From positions 8,632,001-8,696,000 of the forward strand of contig OX387201.1 in assembly GCA_947561715.1 (NCBI GenBank): a DNA stretch of 64,000 nt. Reading direction: 5' to 3'. The DNA comes from Ascidia mentula. Its lineage: Eukaryota; Chordata; Ascidiacea; Phlebobranchia; Ascidiidae. Below, piece after piece: positions 26,801-42,700 of this stretch. Within the stretch, counting starts at the first letter, position 1. Every line of letters starts with the position of its first letter. The notes below the pieces were generated by a model. The model ran no database searches, was not told the DNA's origin, and worked only from the letters and a program-made list of their open reading frames with translations. Made by a program: the position numbers and the translations under genes.

Positions 26801-27919
26801 AGCATGTGAAATAATTTAATTTATTTTTATTATTAGTGACAAATGTTTTGCAGGAAGTCATTACAGATGAAATATTGCCAGTTCACTTTCTGTCAACAAA
26901 GCATTTTGCCAGGTTCAAAATGTACATAATGTGCAGAAACCAACATAAGCTGTATCTACCAAGCACACAGGAATCAACTGCCTTTAAATACAAGTATATA
27001 TGTATTTAAGTATGATAAGGTTACAAATCTGCTGCCCATTCAGAAAACACTAATAACAATTTATAAACACATGCAGTGGGAAATTTTCACAATTTTGACA
27101 GAGCCCAATTTTATTTCTGAAGTACACTATTACAGACAACACTGAATAGAAGTGGTCAACCTACCATTTAAGTTATTTTGTCATTTTTTGTCACTTTAAC
27201 AACCAATCGGGACACTAATCACAAACAAATACAACCAAACTTTCTAATCAAACACAGAGCTCTTCGTTTTTGACAGACACATACAAAAACACCTTTTAGC
27301 TCTATAAAAAGCACCTTTTGAGCACTTTGTAGACATATATACAAAACTCACCATTTCTTTTGCACTGGCATTGTTGTTATGTTGTTTTGGTATTTTAAGC
27401 TGAGGTGTATTTTCAACAGGTTTACTCCAATAACTTTCCTGTGGCAGAGTCTCATTATATTCCAAGGCTTTGGATGATTCAGCCAGTGTCAATTCATAAT
27501 ATTCTTGTATATCTAAACAGGAGGTAATGGTATTACAGGAATGTATTTATTGCATTGCTGTGTTTCATGAAGCATACCAAATGAGCAACGAGTTCCTTTA
27601 TGGTTAAGGAAATCAATATTTTGTCAGAATAAGTTGCAATATAAATTAAAACTCACCCAACAATGCATGGAAGAGTTGACTCCTAAATATATCCATTACT
27701 TTTTCAAGGGAACCCCGCAGTGTAGTGTCATCTGGACTATCAAGTCGGGTGTGGTATTTCTCCAATAACGCCAAAGCTCTTTCTGCATCTAAAGATTTTA
27801 TTGAAACAAAACTAGTTATGTTTTTAAAAACTTTAGTTGTTTGCCGACATTCTGTTTTCACACTTTATCAATACAGACATTTATATACATAAGGAAATAC
27901 CTTGTTTTCTGACAGGCAT
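8857..27919 (-). CDS. DLG: Discs-large MAGUK scaffold (L27, 3 PDZ, SH3, GUK)
   Basis: Membrane-associated scaffold of septate/synaptic junctions that clusters receptors and polarity proteins. Minus-strand exons: 27901-27919, 27657-27788, 27352-27512, 22236-22376, 22027-22068, 21861-21908, 21665-21789, 21273-21371, 21099-21202, 20651-20787, 20039-20333, 18931-19054, 18287-18443, 17457-17559, 12897-13058, 12678-12754, 12255-12380, 11820-11922, 11623-11667, 11281-11325, 11053-11154, 10331-10503, 9932-10041, 9437-9528, 8857-8966. They sum to 943 codons plus stop with all phases matching. Domains: L27 at about 1-60 (starts MPVRKQ, identical to vertebrate DLG1), PDZ1 ~173-262 (LGFSIAGG), PDZ2 ~278-370, PDZ3 ~476-562 (LGFNIVGG), SH3 ~597-667 (YVRALFDYD), HOOK with [12 protein letters not shown] ~748-943 ending [11 protein letters not shown]. 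The GUK P-loop is degenerate, as in all MAGUKs, so it binds phosphoproteins rather than catalysing. A single-copy ancestor of vertebrate DLG1-4 is likely. Confidence 0.97.
11281..11667 (-). other. DLG: DLG HOOK micro-exons (alternative-splicing candidates)
   Basis: Two exons of exactly 45 bases each (11623-11667 and 11281-11325) encode the HOOK segment [14 protein letters not shown] and [14 protein letters not shown]. Each is a multiple of three with matching phase, so either can be skipped without a frame change. Vertebrate DLG1 also splices alternative inserts in this same SH3-GUK hinge, where they tune localisation. Confidence 0.6.
13623..13694 (-). CDS. DLG: Weak candidate alternative first exon of DLG
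   Basis: ATG at 13694 opens [16 protein letters not shown] and runs to a GT donor (GAACAG|GTAACC) in phase 1, the phase needed to join the SH3 exon at 13058. It sits in CpG-rich DNA. The peptide is not recognised, and one such chance frame with the right phase is not unlikely. Confidence 0.25.
15316..15544 (-). CDS. DLG: Candidate alternative first exon of DLG (SH3-GUK-only isoform)
   Basis: ATG at 15544 opens a 76-residue frame starting [15 protein letters not shown], with a strongly basic middle ([13 protein letters not shown]), and ends at a good donor (GCCGAAG|GTGAGA). The donor is in phase 1, the phase required to splice to the SH3 exon that starts at 13058, giving ...[12 protein letters not shown]. 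The product would lack L27 and all three PDZ domains. The exon is in a CpG-rich island inside an AT-rich intron, and TATA-like text (TATAAATA and TTTATAG) lies 20-110 bases upstream on the coding strand. Vertebrate DLG2 is known to make N-terminally shortened forms from internal promoters, but one lacking PDZ3 as well would be unusual. The basic cluster could be a lipid-binding or nuclear signal. An independent short gene is the alternative. Confidence 0.5.
17560..20038 (-). other. DLG introns around PDZ3
   Basis: Introns 17560-18286, 18444-18930 and 19055-20038 contain no exon-like signal that I could support beyond the DLG exons listed. Confidence 0.5.
22712..22774 (-). CDS. DLG: Alternative first exon of DLG: palmitoylated alpha-type N-terminus
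   Basis: ATG at 22774 encodes 21 residues, beginning MLCSC and ending SFGCK, up to a donor GCAAG|GTATTG in phase 0. The next DLG exon (22376) starts in phase 0 with [10 protein letters not shown], so the join reads ...[13 protein letters not shown]. Vertebrate PSD-95 has MDCLC followed by KKYRYQDED at exactly this point: a CxC palmitoylation pair and then the same KKY.Y motif. The match in cysteine spacing, position and downstream exon makes this very likely a true alpha-isoform start that replaces L27. A GC-rich, promoter-like stretch lies directly upstream (about 22,780-23,560). Confidence 0.8.
22780..23560 (-). promoter_or_regulatory. Probable internal promoter for the DLG alpha isoform
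   Basis: GC- and CpG-richer than the surrounding intron and located immediately upstream of the alpha-type first exon. No TATA box is clear. Inferred from composition and position. Confidence 0.35.
23783..24192. mobile_element. MITE-like element with 14-bp terminal inverted repeats
   Basis: Termini are CATAGGCGCCTAGT (23783-23796) and its exact reverse complement (24179-24192), 410 bp apart, followed inward by G-runs and C-runs. The interior has no transposase. A clean target-site duplication is not evident; flanks read GGACAGGG and GGTCAGGG. Lies in the large DLG intron. Confidence 0.6.
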
Positions 27920-29685
27920 GGCTATAAGGCACTTTTGGTGAACTGCTGTTTTCAGCAAGCTTATGTATAAACCCTGTCAATCCTAAGAAACAAAAAAGTT
28001 TTTCTTTTTCATATGCCATTTCTAACTAAGCATACGCTACGATTTCCACTTAAACTATGGAAAATTTATAGAGCCTACACAATGTCCTTTTTTAACTGCC
28101 TCTCATGCTTTATTGTTTTCAATAAATTCACCAAAATGAACTTTCTTTTCTTTTGAAATTTGAAAGTTGATCTGTTTTCGCACTAATTTTCTGGCGGAAA
28201 ACACCCCACACATGAAATAAACTGTAACGGCTACATAAAAGTGCTACATTGCCATAACGCCTTGAGCACTCCCAACTGTTTTGGTAAATAGGTTCGGTCT
28301 GTAGTTAAAACCATGTTGGGGCTGTGCGCAATTCAACACAAGCCGCAGATGAAAGTTACCAAATCCGATGAAGCCTATTTAATATTCAAGCTGTACTTAA
28401 GTTTGTGCGAATAGTAATAAATAAAGATTAGTCGAGCTTTTCTATTGTGTTGTACTTAGCGCGGCGAACTTTTATTTAGAGGTGCATTACCGGAAACTCT
28501 ATTGGTCTGGTACTTCGAAGCCGTCTTATTTTAAGTGGCGGGAACAATAGCAATTGCATAACGCAGCTTTCCTTGACTAGTAGCCTGTAGACTACAAAGT
28601 AAACCAAACCGAAGTCTTGCGAGCGTGGCGCGTTTTACACATACAGACGCGGATGCAGCCACAAAATTTATTACTGCCTAGGGGAGTAGCGTTGCATCAC
28701 CAATTACTATCAGATGTCTTTCCGACGAGCAAATATTCAATTCTGATCACAAAACAGTTTGTTTTGGCTGCAGGTTTATTACACGTTCAGTGTTCACCAC
28801 GTTAAGACATCTTGGACCATAGAAGCTTTTTAAAGTTACGGTACAAAATAGAATAAAAAGCAAGAAAAAGCGTCGAAATGTGGTTATTTACACAGCAGTC
28901 AGATGTACGAAAACCTGACATCATCCAGGCACCGAGGCGCATGAAACTTCACATAATCATGCGTTCGCAATCAGTAAAAATATATTTCTGGGTGTTTTTT
29001 TGAGTGTAGCAAAGTGCACGAAACTGCAGCGACACAACGAGTCAAACTGAACTAAATTAACGCCGCCAAGTCGCCTTAAACTGGCATCCAACAGCTCAAC
29101 GAACACAATACAAAAGAAAATCCGATTGAAAAAGAATGACGCTGCTGGCTCCGGGTCTTGTGGGGAAATATGTTTGCAGTAAGGTCTATAGGACCCCTGG
29201 TGTTGTCAGGCCCTAGTACAAAAATGTAAACACTAAATAATTCGTTTGAATGGGATTCGGTGTAAACTCCAAGCCTGGGCGCTGAAGATTTAGCAGGTGC
29301 TGCACGGTATAACGTCGATCCAACAAAAATAGTTTGAACGGTTAGGAATCCCAATGTGGCTTCTTTTTCGTGGGGAAAGGAACGCAAATAATGTATAATA
29401 GCGCGATGCCACGTCAGTCCTTGTGAGCTTTACATTCAGTAAAAAATGTAAGTGCAATCACAATATCTGTAAAACGGCGACGCTCGCGCACTGTAGCTAG
29501 TACAACGGAGGCAGACGAATTTTAATGTTCTTGTCGGCTGTGATCTTCATTCGAAGTTCAGCAACCTGTGCCCTGGCGGTCGTAAGCCAATCCAGCAGCT
29601 CCTCCAGTGCTCTCATTTGGGCATTCGACCTGGGTTTCCAACATGCACGCTCAGTCACGTGACAAATGGAGTCTCTGTACGTCAA
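27920..29685. other. DLG beta promoter region and SAP130 3' flank
   Basis: The DLG 5' UTR and promoter should occupy the part just above 27919, with SAP130 3' UTR near 29685. One exon-like segment (29497-29640) is listed separately; the rest shows no gene. Confidence 0.45.
29497..29640 (-). other. Exon-like segment downstream of SAP130 stop
   Basis: A frame following a possible acceptor (AAACCCAG|GTCGAATG) encodes SNAQMRALEELLDWLTTA and a further coiled-coil-like stretch, ending KIRLPPLY and a stop at 29497. Amphipathic heptad spacing makes it look like protein. It could be an alternative terminal exon of SAP130 or an exon of an unidentified gene. I cannot assign it. Confidence 0.3.
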
Positions 29686-32600
29686 CTAACTCTTCTTCTT
29701 TTTAGAGGTACGGACTCCGTTTGCTCCTGACGTTTTGGAGGTCTTCTGGTTTGCGCGTCCAGCTTCTACAAGCTTGGTGGCGAGTTCGCGGTTGTCCAAC
29801 GCCTTCACAAACGTAGCTTTTGTCTCGGACAGTTGCTCTTGTATGACGTTGCAGCGTTGTATGTTGGCCTGCATTCAATACAAGCGATCAATAGAAATCA
29901 CGAGAAACCACAGAAGATAAAACCTAAACAGTCAACACCTTTCGCGAACTTCACATATTTTCCATCTGCGGTTTATGAGACTAAACAGAAAAACATGCAC
30001 GCACCTGCGCCATTTCTTCGGTCTTCAAAATCTCTTCGCGAACTCGAGACACGCGCCGTTCGAGTGGAGTCATGGGCGAGTTTTCGCCAGTTGCGCTTGA
30101 CGCGAACGCCTTGAACGAGGACATATTGCGAGTTTGGGTTGGTGTTGTGGTTGCAGTCGAGGTGGGCAGAGGCATGATCTGTGCTGGTGACTTGCACCCA
30201 ACGTCGATAGGAGAGGGTTCGGCGTTGAGCATTGCTTGACAATGCTGTACAAGGTCATTCTTCACTCGCTCTATGCGCTCCAACGCGTTGGCGTCCAGTG
30301 AACGCTGAAATTTTAGCAGGATAACATTAAATATATTAGTTTCAAGTTGCGTGTGTTCGTACTTTTCCCTTATCTTCACAGATCGTGGCAAACAAGTCTC
30401 TATCGCACTGCAGTTTATAGTTTTGTATCGCAGTGACAAATAACAATTTGCTTTCTATGTTTAATTTCAATTGGTACAGCTTTGGTACAGTTTTTTATGT
30501 GGACGATTCTCTGTATTTGTATCCGAAGATTGTTGCTTCATTAAATACTTGCAGTAATTTAATGTCAGAGACATAAGACAATTACCTAGACTAGGGCCAG
30601 ACTCTTCAAACTTAAGTGAGCTAATCTTATTAATTAACAGTTTAATGAATTTCGTGCAATTGCAATGTTCCTTTTCTCTTTCAAAAACACTTGTTTACGA
30701 AAAATGTTTTCAACATAACAAGCACAGCAGTCTATACACACCAGCTCGTCGATCTGCATGGCCAAGTGCTTTACTTTCCAGCCTTTAAGGCGATTGATGT
30801 CGAAGCATTGGTCGTGGAAGGTAGTCTTCTTTTCTGTGAAAACAAAACCGCAGTTGTTGGTCGGTTTCCACGGTTTTCGAGAAAACGTCTCGCAAAATTA
30901 AGAGAACATATAGCTTTCCAGCACTTTGGCAACACAAACATTTACCTTTAACTTTTACATCTGAATAGTGCGTGAAGTGGTTGTTGACTGGTTTTGTTCG
31001 GTGTCCGTTCAGCAAGTTAATGGGGGGTCTTTCTCGAGCGATAACATACCTAAAAATGCACGCGTTTTACCTACACACCGAAATTTCTGTCTCTGGCTAG
31101 AATGACGTTATCCTACCTCACGCCATCTTGGTCTGTGTATTCGGTGGTAGGCTTGGCAACGGTTGTCATGGCAGACATTGCTTCACGGGCAGCTGCATCC
31201 AACAAACGGTCTTTGGCTTTTGATGCATCTTGGAATGTAGGCGTTAAGTATAAAAAAAAGACTCCAAATACATTTTGCCCAACCAAGGGTAGAAAAACTA
31301 TGTTCAAATGCATTAGGTTTTGTGTTACTGACTATGTTACTTTTTTATGTGCAGTTTTAGTTGTTAAATACCAGGTTTTGAGTCTTGTGTGCTGTTGGCT
31401 GATGATATGGAAGGTTGTTCGTCTTCACATTCGTCAGCGTCATCGGTTGACATTTCATCATCAATCATCTGCACACTTTCTGGCAGTTCTGTATACCGAC
31501 AGTTTTAAAAGTTAAAGTTGGAAATCTCATGCACATAAGACCATGCAACATACCTTCAGCAATTACGTGGGTCTGCTTTCGTGGCTTCTTACGAGGGGAA
31601 AGTCCCATCAAAGGATCATGGGCTGAGCTGCTCAGTTTATTGTGTAAACTGCTTTGATTAAAATGAGAGTTTTGTTGCTCTGCAATGGGTCTTCTTGACA
31701 GTTCTTCGCTAGGTACTGTGGTGATTTTGTCATAAGCCCGTTTTAGTGTTCCAGCAGGGGCGCTTTCACTCAAATTCAGCTTAATGTCACCATGGCCAGG
31801 TTGTCCATGCAGTTCACCCGGTCTGTAGTGCATTGCAGTGTTGGAGTTCACCTGTCGGATCTGCATGCTGTTTGGTAAAGTAGATGAGTTGGCAACATGT
31901 GGTGTGTTGGCTGGGTTGATCCGCGGGGTAGCGGTGACAGTCACTCGCTGTTGCAACTGCCGTACTTTGGAAACTGGCTGTTGTATCACTGCTGGATTTT
32001 GGCCACCCCTTCCTTCCTGTCCCAGCTTATTACCTTGTAGATGATAGGCGGCCTGAAACCTCTGCTGTGGATGTTGTCCTAGAACAATAACAGAGAGTGT
32101 TATAAGTGAAGTTGCATATTTTTGACAAGCAAGCTACCTGGCTCAGTCTTAATTGTAAAGGGGACATTGGAGAAGCCTTGTTCAATGCTAATTTTTTGGT
32201 CACTGACTTGGTTGGGAATAAGGTGATGCCCAGCAGAGACCGGTTCTATAAACAGCTTTTTTTAAACAAGACAAACAAGAAATTCAACTCCTATGACATG
32301 CAAAACACACCTGTCTTAATGTATGGCATTGAAGTGTTGACATTGTTTTGAAACTTTAATGTGTGTCCAATTCCATTGCTAGTCACTGTAGGTTTGACTG
32401 AGGAAAATATTGCATTGGTTAGATAGAGTGCAACAACTCCGCAGCAGAAAAAAACTAATCAAAAAGCGAGACTTACCTTGGCCTGGTAAGGCTGGTTTAA
32501 TGTTGGGAGTAACGGTGTAAGTTACTTCATGTGAATACCTTTTTTGTACACTGTGGGTGTTGGAATCGTTCATGTTTCCACTGTGAAATCTGAAGAGAAG

Positions 32601-35600
32601 TGGATATTAAAAATTGTCCACATTACTTTTAATTTGGATCCATTTGACACAATACCACATGAATCATTGATTTTGCTTGCACAATTAAAATAAAAAGAAA
32701 GTATTATAAAAATGTAGTACTAATTATCTGAAAATTCCACAATATCCACATTGTTGGAAAAGCAATTACTTTTTTTTTTAAATGTTGTGGCTGCATGGAA
32801 AGGCATTCATGAAGTGGCAACCTTACAAGATTTCAGTTTTAAAAATTACTTTTCAAAGGACAAATGAAACAATACCTTTGTTCAGCTTTAATTGGAGATC
32901 CTCGATCACCGGCTTTCGATTCCGAAGTAAAGTTAAGCTTTTTTGTAATGCTAACAAAAAAGGAAAACATGAATTTTTTTCATACTACGTACTACAATGG
33001 GTTAATAAACCATACCTTGTATCTGATCGAATAGGTCGACGCAGAATGGCCGGCTTTGGTGACATATTTGGAACATGTGGAATTGCAGTAGGAACTTGTC
33101 CTGTCGCAAGATTAGGGGGCAAAAGACGAGTTTGATCGGATCCTACAGTTTGGGATGTTGGTACAGTTTGAAGAATAGTTTGGCCTTAAAACAGACACAA
33201 ATGTTTTAAACTGGTAAAGAAACAAACAGATAAGTAGAGAACACTCATATGTACCTTGAGTAAAAGCTGCAACATTGCTTGGTACTGGGCCAATTCTTGG
33301 TGCTTCCATGACAAGAAGATTAGAATTCAGACGAATTTGGGTATTCTGATTTGCTGCTGAAAACGCAAAATATTACCAACACACTTACAATAAGGAGCAA
33401 TAATATATTTTTGCAATTTGGTCATCAAATATAATTCTCTAAGGTGTACTAATTATCTGAAATATCTTTTAAATCCACATTAAATAATTGCATTTAGTTT
33501 TTTGACAAAACAGATAAAGCTATATTGCTGACAGACATTTCCAGAAATTTCAAACACTACAATTGTCATTAAAGAGCAACAGCCAACAGTCAATGACCAA
33601 CTGTGTCGTCACTTCTAGTCTATAAACCATAAGTCAACACAAGTGAAAATACCTGAAATGTTTAGGGTGTTTCTGATGCCATGGCTAGTATAAGTGACTG
33701 GTGGTGCAGCATAAGGAAAAATGCCTGGAGCATACACAATTGGCTGCATGACGGAAGCCACAGTCTAAAAAGACAGCATATGCATGAAATTTTCGTTAAA
33801 TTCTGAAGGTAAAAAGCTATTAGAGTGTGTTAATACCCTTGAAGTGGCAGCCACTGAAGTCACAACTGTGCTAGCAGATGATGATGATTGATTGGATGCA
33901 ACTGAGGAGGACTGAGACTGGCGCACTAAACCAGGCGCTTGATTGAATTCAGTTGTGCGAACATGTGCCGAAATGCCACTTACAGAAGGCTGAAAATGGA
34001 CATACAAAGGTTATTAAAACATAAAGTCAAGGTACAGTAAGAGTATGATAATATTTGTGAATATGGTAACCTTCTTCATAGCTGGGCTAAATGAACGTAG
34101 TCAGCATTATTTAAAAGAACACATAGCAACAAGCCAACGTAAAAAAGGGGGCTCACTGGTTGAGGAAAGACTTTAGCAACAGCAGATGTGGTGATTGGCG
34201 TTATTGACGCCAGACGGGCAGCAGCAGGATGAGTAAAGGAAGACACACATGTGGCAATGTTCGATGGCGCACTTGATGTTGAAGCAGTACGATCTACATA
34301 TAAAAAGAGTTTTTTTTAGCAACATGTTGCTAGGCAATGAACACATCTGGACTTACTTATAATGTTATTTGCAACGATTGTTCCAGGTCTCTGCGTCACA
34401 ACTTTTCTTGTTAGCTTTGAACCAGGAACAGAAATAGGAGCAACTGATGATGACGGAATACTCACTTGGTACAAAGATTTACCTGCACAGAGAAGGGTGT
34501 TTGTCACACTACCATTTAAAAGATAAAAAGATAGTAAGTGAAAAATAAATTATATCTATATTTCTTTACATATACAAATTAACTACAGTAAATGTTGTAC
34601 CTCCCGATGAAGTAACAGAAACACAAGAAGATGCATTTATTAGATGCACAGCGTCCTGACTTTGGGGCTTTGCCGACACTGAAATGCTTATGGTGGTGGT
34701 TGGTTGATGTAGCACACTGCTTGGTCTGTAAACAACACATAATAAAAATACACCACAACATCATTTGTAATCAAGTCAGTATACCTTCTTGGAACATCAT
34801 GTGAAGTTGCAACTGTTAATGGAATGGACTGCCTTCCTTGAGGAGGAGGAAATATTGAATGGACCTGCAAATTGTACATTAGTTACCAGCTACCATTATT
34901 TTGTGTTGGATGATTTGGTGTATCATGTCATAATGTGCAATAAACATAATTTACTTCTATTTTTGCAGCCAGGCATACTAATTAATCGCAATTAAGTTTC
35001 TGAAGTGTTTTTTGAAACCGACATTCAGACATAAACCTGAGGAAGTCTCGCCGGATGGCAGACGAAACGTCGGTTTCAACAAACACTTTAGAAACTTAAG
35101 CGCCAGAAGAGCAATTCCGATTAATAAACATAATTGTTGAATTTGTTACATTCACTTACTACCACTGGTTGTTGCATCCGGTTGCCAGGGACAGTCTGCA
35201 ATGGTTTCACAGCCAACGTAGTCACTGTCTGCTGCTGGCTTGGTATTTGAAATGGACTAGAACCAAATGTCTGCAAACGAAAATGATATTTGCACAATAG
35301 AAATATCACATAAAGTATTTTTGTTATACTCCAGTTAGGAAAACAAAAACTCAAGGCCCTTTAATTGATCCAAACAGGGCGCAAATGAAGTTTTTAACGT
35401 TACTAGGAACTACTAAACTAAGAACTACTTACAGTTGGTTGAAATTGGGGAAACTTTATTGGTGTTGTTGACTTCAACCCAGGGGCCATTAAAACTGGTT
35501 GAGGCTGCAATACAAAGTAAATTTTCATTAATTGTTTCCAATGTTATAAAAAGTAGACATACTTACCCTTTGTTTGGTGCCTGAAATAATAGCAGGCTGC

Positions 35601-36220
35601 AGGGCAACTGCCTTCGCTTGGAAATTGCCACCACCAGGATCAAGCAAAGCTGTTGAGACGGTATTTACCACTGTTGATCTTGGTACTACATGAGGTATTA
35701 CAGAAACCGATGGTGGCATGGAACGAACAGGTAGCTGGTGTTTGCCAAATGTCTTTGGTGGTTGGTTTCTAGTTTGTTGTCCAACAGACAAAATTTGGCT
35801 TGGTGTGATAATTTGCTTTGGTGTCACTGCAACTGAAACCTGTCCACTTGCCATCGAATTTGGTGTTGCTATAGCTGCTGCTGGGACAGAACTGGTTGGC
35901 TGCTTGGGTGCACTATCCTGTAAGTTTGCAAAAATGTATATAAAATAAACACACATTACTTATCATTATATATGTAGTAAAAATTAAGCTTCAAGGTTAA
36001 ACCATATCCTTACTTGAACTAGCAATGCTGCTGGCTGCACAGCTGTGGGCATTGAGCTGACAGGTGCCTTGGTAATGTGTTGATAACCTCCCTGTGGTTG
36101 CAATGTTGGTTTTGAACTACCAGTGGACAAAACTACACCAACATCAGTTCTTGAGAAAGCAGATGCAATGGGCAGAGAAACAGGAACTGGGATTGTGGGC
36201 GATGTATTGTTTACAGACAT
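29686..36220 (-). CDS. SAP130: SAP130, Sin3-HDAC corepressor subunit
   Basis: Nuclear scaffold of the Sin3A histone-deacetylase complex. Twenty-three coding exons: 36014-36220, 35567-35917, 35433-35504, 35160-35270, 34785-34864, 34601-34725, 34357-34482, 34157-34293, 33837-33989, 33653-33764, 33255-33356, 33016-33184, 32876-32950, 32477-32580, 32311-32385, 32138-32245, 31554-32078, 31372-31488, 31117-31228, 30946-31049, 30742-30833, 30005-30304, 29686-29868. All phases match (1179 residues; human form about 1050). The first two thirds are low-complexity S/T/P/Q/V sequence, as in vertebrates. Conserved landmarks: KPAILRRP, a sumoylation-like TIKTEP, SPRKKPRKQTHVI, TDQDGVRYV, HYSDVKVKE, GWKVKHLAMQ and the C-terminal helices NIQRCNVIQEQLSE, then a basic tail. 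ATG at 36220 follows a possible acceptor (TACTAG|AGC), so upstream non-coding or trans-spliced leader sequence is likely. Confidence 0.93.
34939..35135. mobile_element. Short retroelement-like insertion with hammerhead-like fold
   Basis: Lies in a SAP130 intron. A 13-bp direct repeat (AATAAACATAATT, 34939-34951 and 35123-35135) brackets the insert. Inside, arms 34992-35022 and 35069-35099 are inverted repeats over 31 bases with two mismatches. Between them is CTGAGGA (35037-35043), a 7-bp hairpin with a one-base bulge (35045-35063), and GAAACGTC (35064-35071): the CUGANGA...GAAA core order of a hammerhead ribozyme. Penelope-like retroelements are known to carry such motifs. No reverse transcriptase remains. 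Confidence 0.6.
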
Positions 36221-39766
<3,546 letters not shown>

Positions 39767-42700
39767 CTGTGGCTGAATCTTAACAAGTGCAAGAGTGTAG
39801 CAAGTAAAATTTACCTGTCCGTGCATGCAAAGATTTAGATAATTTCTGTGTTGCTGTTGCATGATTTCAAACCTTTGTGTTTATGGCTAAATTGTGTGAA
39901 CAATGAAAATGTTTTTGTTAACAGCATATTGTTGTTTTAAATATGGGTTTTCGTGTGTTGAAATTTAATTTTTGTGCTGTTTAGGAACCCAAATGTTAAG
40001 TTCATGGCAGCCCTAAAAAGTGTTTAAGAGTAATATTCTTTTCTTTCCATCTCTTATTTTTCTATTTCCTTTCTGTTTTCTGCAAATTATATTTGTTGGT
40101 CTAAAATTGGTCAGTTCCATCATATACTTTATGCCCGCTGTGAGGAAAGCAAGAAGAGCTTAGCTGTAAAACTCTTTCGCGAGGCTAATGAAATATTCAT
40201 GATTGTAACATGGTACCTGTTGATGATGTCATTTTGCTGTAGCTTTTCTTCAGCTCCCAAGGGCTAAAGTGCAATGAATTTTAGGTCCTAGACTCTGTTA
40301 TGTTGTCGCATAATCCCGAACTCTATTGATGTGTTTTAAAAGAGCCAAATTCATATTTGCTTGATTATGGCCTTGCAACAGTCCATATACTCTTCTATAA
40401 AGAGTTAATCAAAACTGTTCTTCGTTACAATTTATCAAAGTGGGTGCTTTATCGTCGTCGTTAATGTTAAATTATTATCGGTATCGTAACATGTTTCCAA
40501 ACTGTGCACATTTGTCATCGATTTTTTGTCGCATTAGTCAGCATCGAGCTTGTCATCGATCAACCAGTCGAGAGTGGATAAGGCAAAGCACGGGTCCCTT
40601 TTCTACGATTTACATGTTGCGCGTTATCGCATGGTAGGATTGAACTTGTAAATAAAAAAAAACTGCTGATATAATTAATTAAAGATTATTGCAGTTAATG
40701 AAAATTTTCGTCGTATGGTTTTGTACAAGAGAAAGTATTTTATATCCTTTAAAAGTTAATTCTTGGTGACCCGTTAGGACACAAATTTGTAGAATACACT
40801 TGTATGCAAGTCCTACCATAACCTGTGGTAGAGACTAAATATAGACAGATATGAACTTGTAGCACTAAAAACAAGTCGAACCGCTTGTTATTAATATGCA
40901 TTTCCTGTTCGGGTTTTCGAAATTTTATATCCGCTTCAAGTTCGAGACGTCTTGCTTCGTACATTGGTGATACATGAAAATTAGCAGGACATTTTCCAAA
41001 ATTGAATCTTTAATGTTTGACCATTAGCATGGTTTCCTTCTGTATTTACATTATTTTTTATCATGCAGCGGAGACCCACTGTTTGGTTTGATTTACTGAT
41101 GCCTATGTGCTGCGTGTTTTTATTTGATACAAAAAAAACGTTTGAACCGAGAAAATAATGGCTTCTACACAGAAGACAAGAACTTCATGAAGAATGTCAA
41201 TCGATCGTTTGCTCTGGCTACTTCAAACTTTTGTGATGTCACAAAGAAATGATCAGATTGATCGCAGGCGAAAGCAACGCAAAGACGCATTAGTTCAAAA
41301 GAGGCTCAGTCGATTTAAATTATCCTGTTTGCATGGTTCCGGTTGTTTGTTTTTTAAGGTTACAAATAACGGGTTCAGATTCCTCTCCGTTTCACAAAAT
41401 AAACCACCCAAACTGGTTGAAGAGTTTTAAGAGAAAATAAACCCCATTTCGCAACAGGCACGTCTGAACAACAGTCCTCTAAATTTGGTTGTTTGAGTGT
41501 ATAGGGCATATTTGCCTCAATTATTTGAGCACAATGTTTTTATGAGCACATGTATATGGCTTGTATCTTACTGCATAAAAAGTTTGGTCAGCAATGGTCT
41601 GTGTCGAAACCATGTGAAATATCCTCACTTAAATGATCATTTTATAATTTCTTTTAACCGCGTCATGCTTTTGAGTATGAACTCAGTGTGCCATGATGGT
41701 TCCAACAAGTACTTTTTGTTTATTTTAACAAATTTTCCACATGTAAAAGAAGAAAAATGGGTGCAATATTTTTAATACGAACAAGATAGCCAATACAATG
41801 GTAGAGAACTTCATGCTACAAACGTTTTTTTCAGTGTACAATATTGTAATTTCACAACAGGACTTTAAATTTTTATGTTGAATGTGCTGCATAGTATTTT
41901 TTCGGTAAGGATAGGTATTTATCTTTGCGCACACCCGCACATCATACTTTATTTCGGTGCGCTAATAAAACAATCATGTGGGTTTTTGAACAACCGTTTT
42001 CGCTACAGCGACTATTAAGCCTATGTGAAATTTCTTTTTGCCAAGAAAAATAACAATTCAAAATTTATTTGCGGAAAAGGTAGTGAATTTATTTAAATGA
42101 AAACCCTTCCTCCTTAAGTTTTATTTTTTATCGTTTGTGCGCCCTACATTCAACTTATAATTGAGGCCTGCAAAAAATTGCCGTGTTGATTTCTGCCACT
42201 GTTCTATAGACTTTCGTATAGTTTTCGCTAATAGTGGTTTTTAAAAGTAGTGCACAGCTGAATCGCAAAGTGTAAGTTTGCTTTAATTTTTTTTTACCTG
42301 AATAAGATAACGGCAAGAACGAATAGGATACCGGCAAGAGCGAATAGAACAACGGAAAGAATTACATGTTTTTCCGCAGGTTTGGTACATTTTTGGTGCT
42401 TCAAATTAATAAGTTTTATTGTGGCGCCGACCGTACAAGCTCGACATTTCATCCAATCATGACTTTCCAGTGTCAGCACATTTGTTCAGTCCCATAAGAC
42501 AAACAATAAGGATTATTTGCACCCTTGTACGTGACATCGCACATGGGAACAATGGTCGAAAAAACTTACGTTGTACCTTAGCCAAGGTAGTTTTTCGTTA
42601 TTGTGCATTCCGAATAGACACACAGCAAGTACGTTGCTTAGTGCTCTATGTTAAAAAAATTCAATTATCAAGAATGTATAGTATTTCATAAAATAATATA

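Larger units (their letters stand above)
22377..27351 (-). other. Large DLG intron with internal promoter region and a MITE
   Basis: A 5-kb intron separating the L27 exons from the PDZ part. It contains the alpha-type first exon (22712-22774), a GC-rich stretch at about 22,780-23,560 that is the likely internal promoter, and a TIR element at 23783-24192. Reading frames such as 24796-25326 (+) have no recognisable content. Confidence 0.55.
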
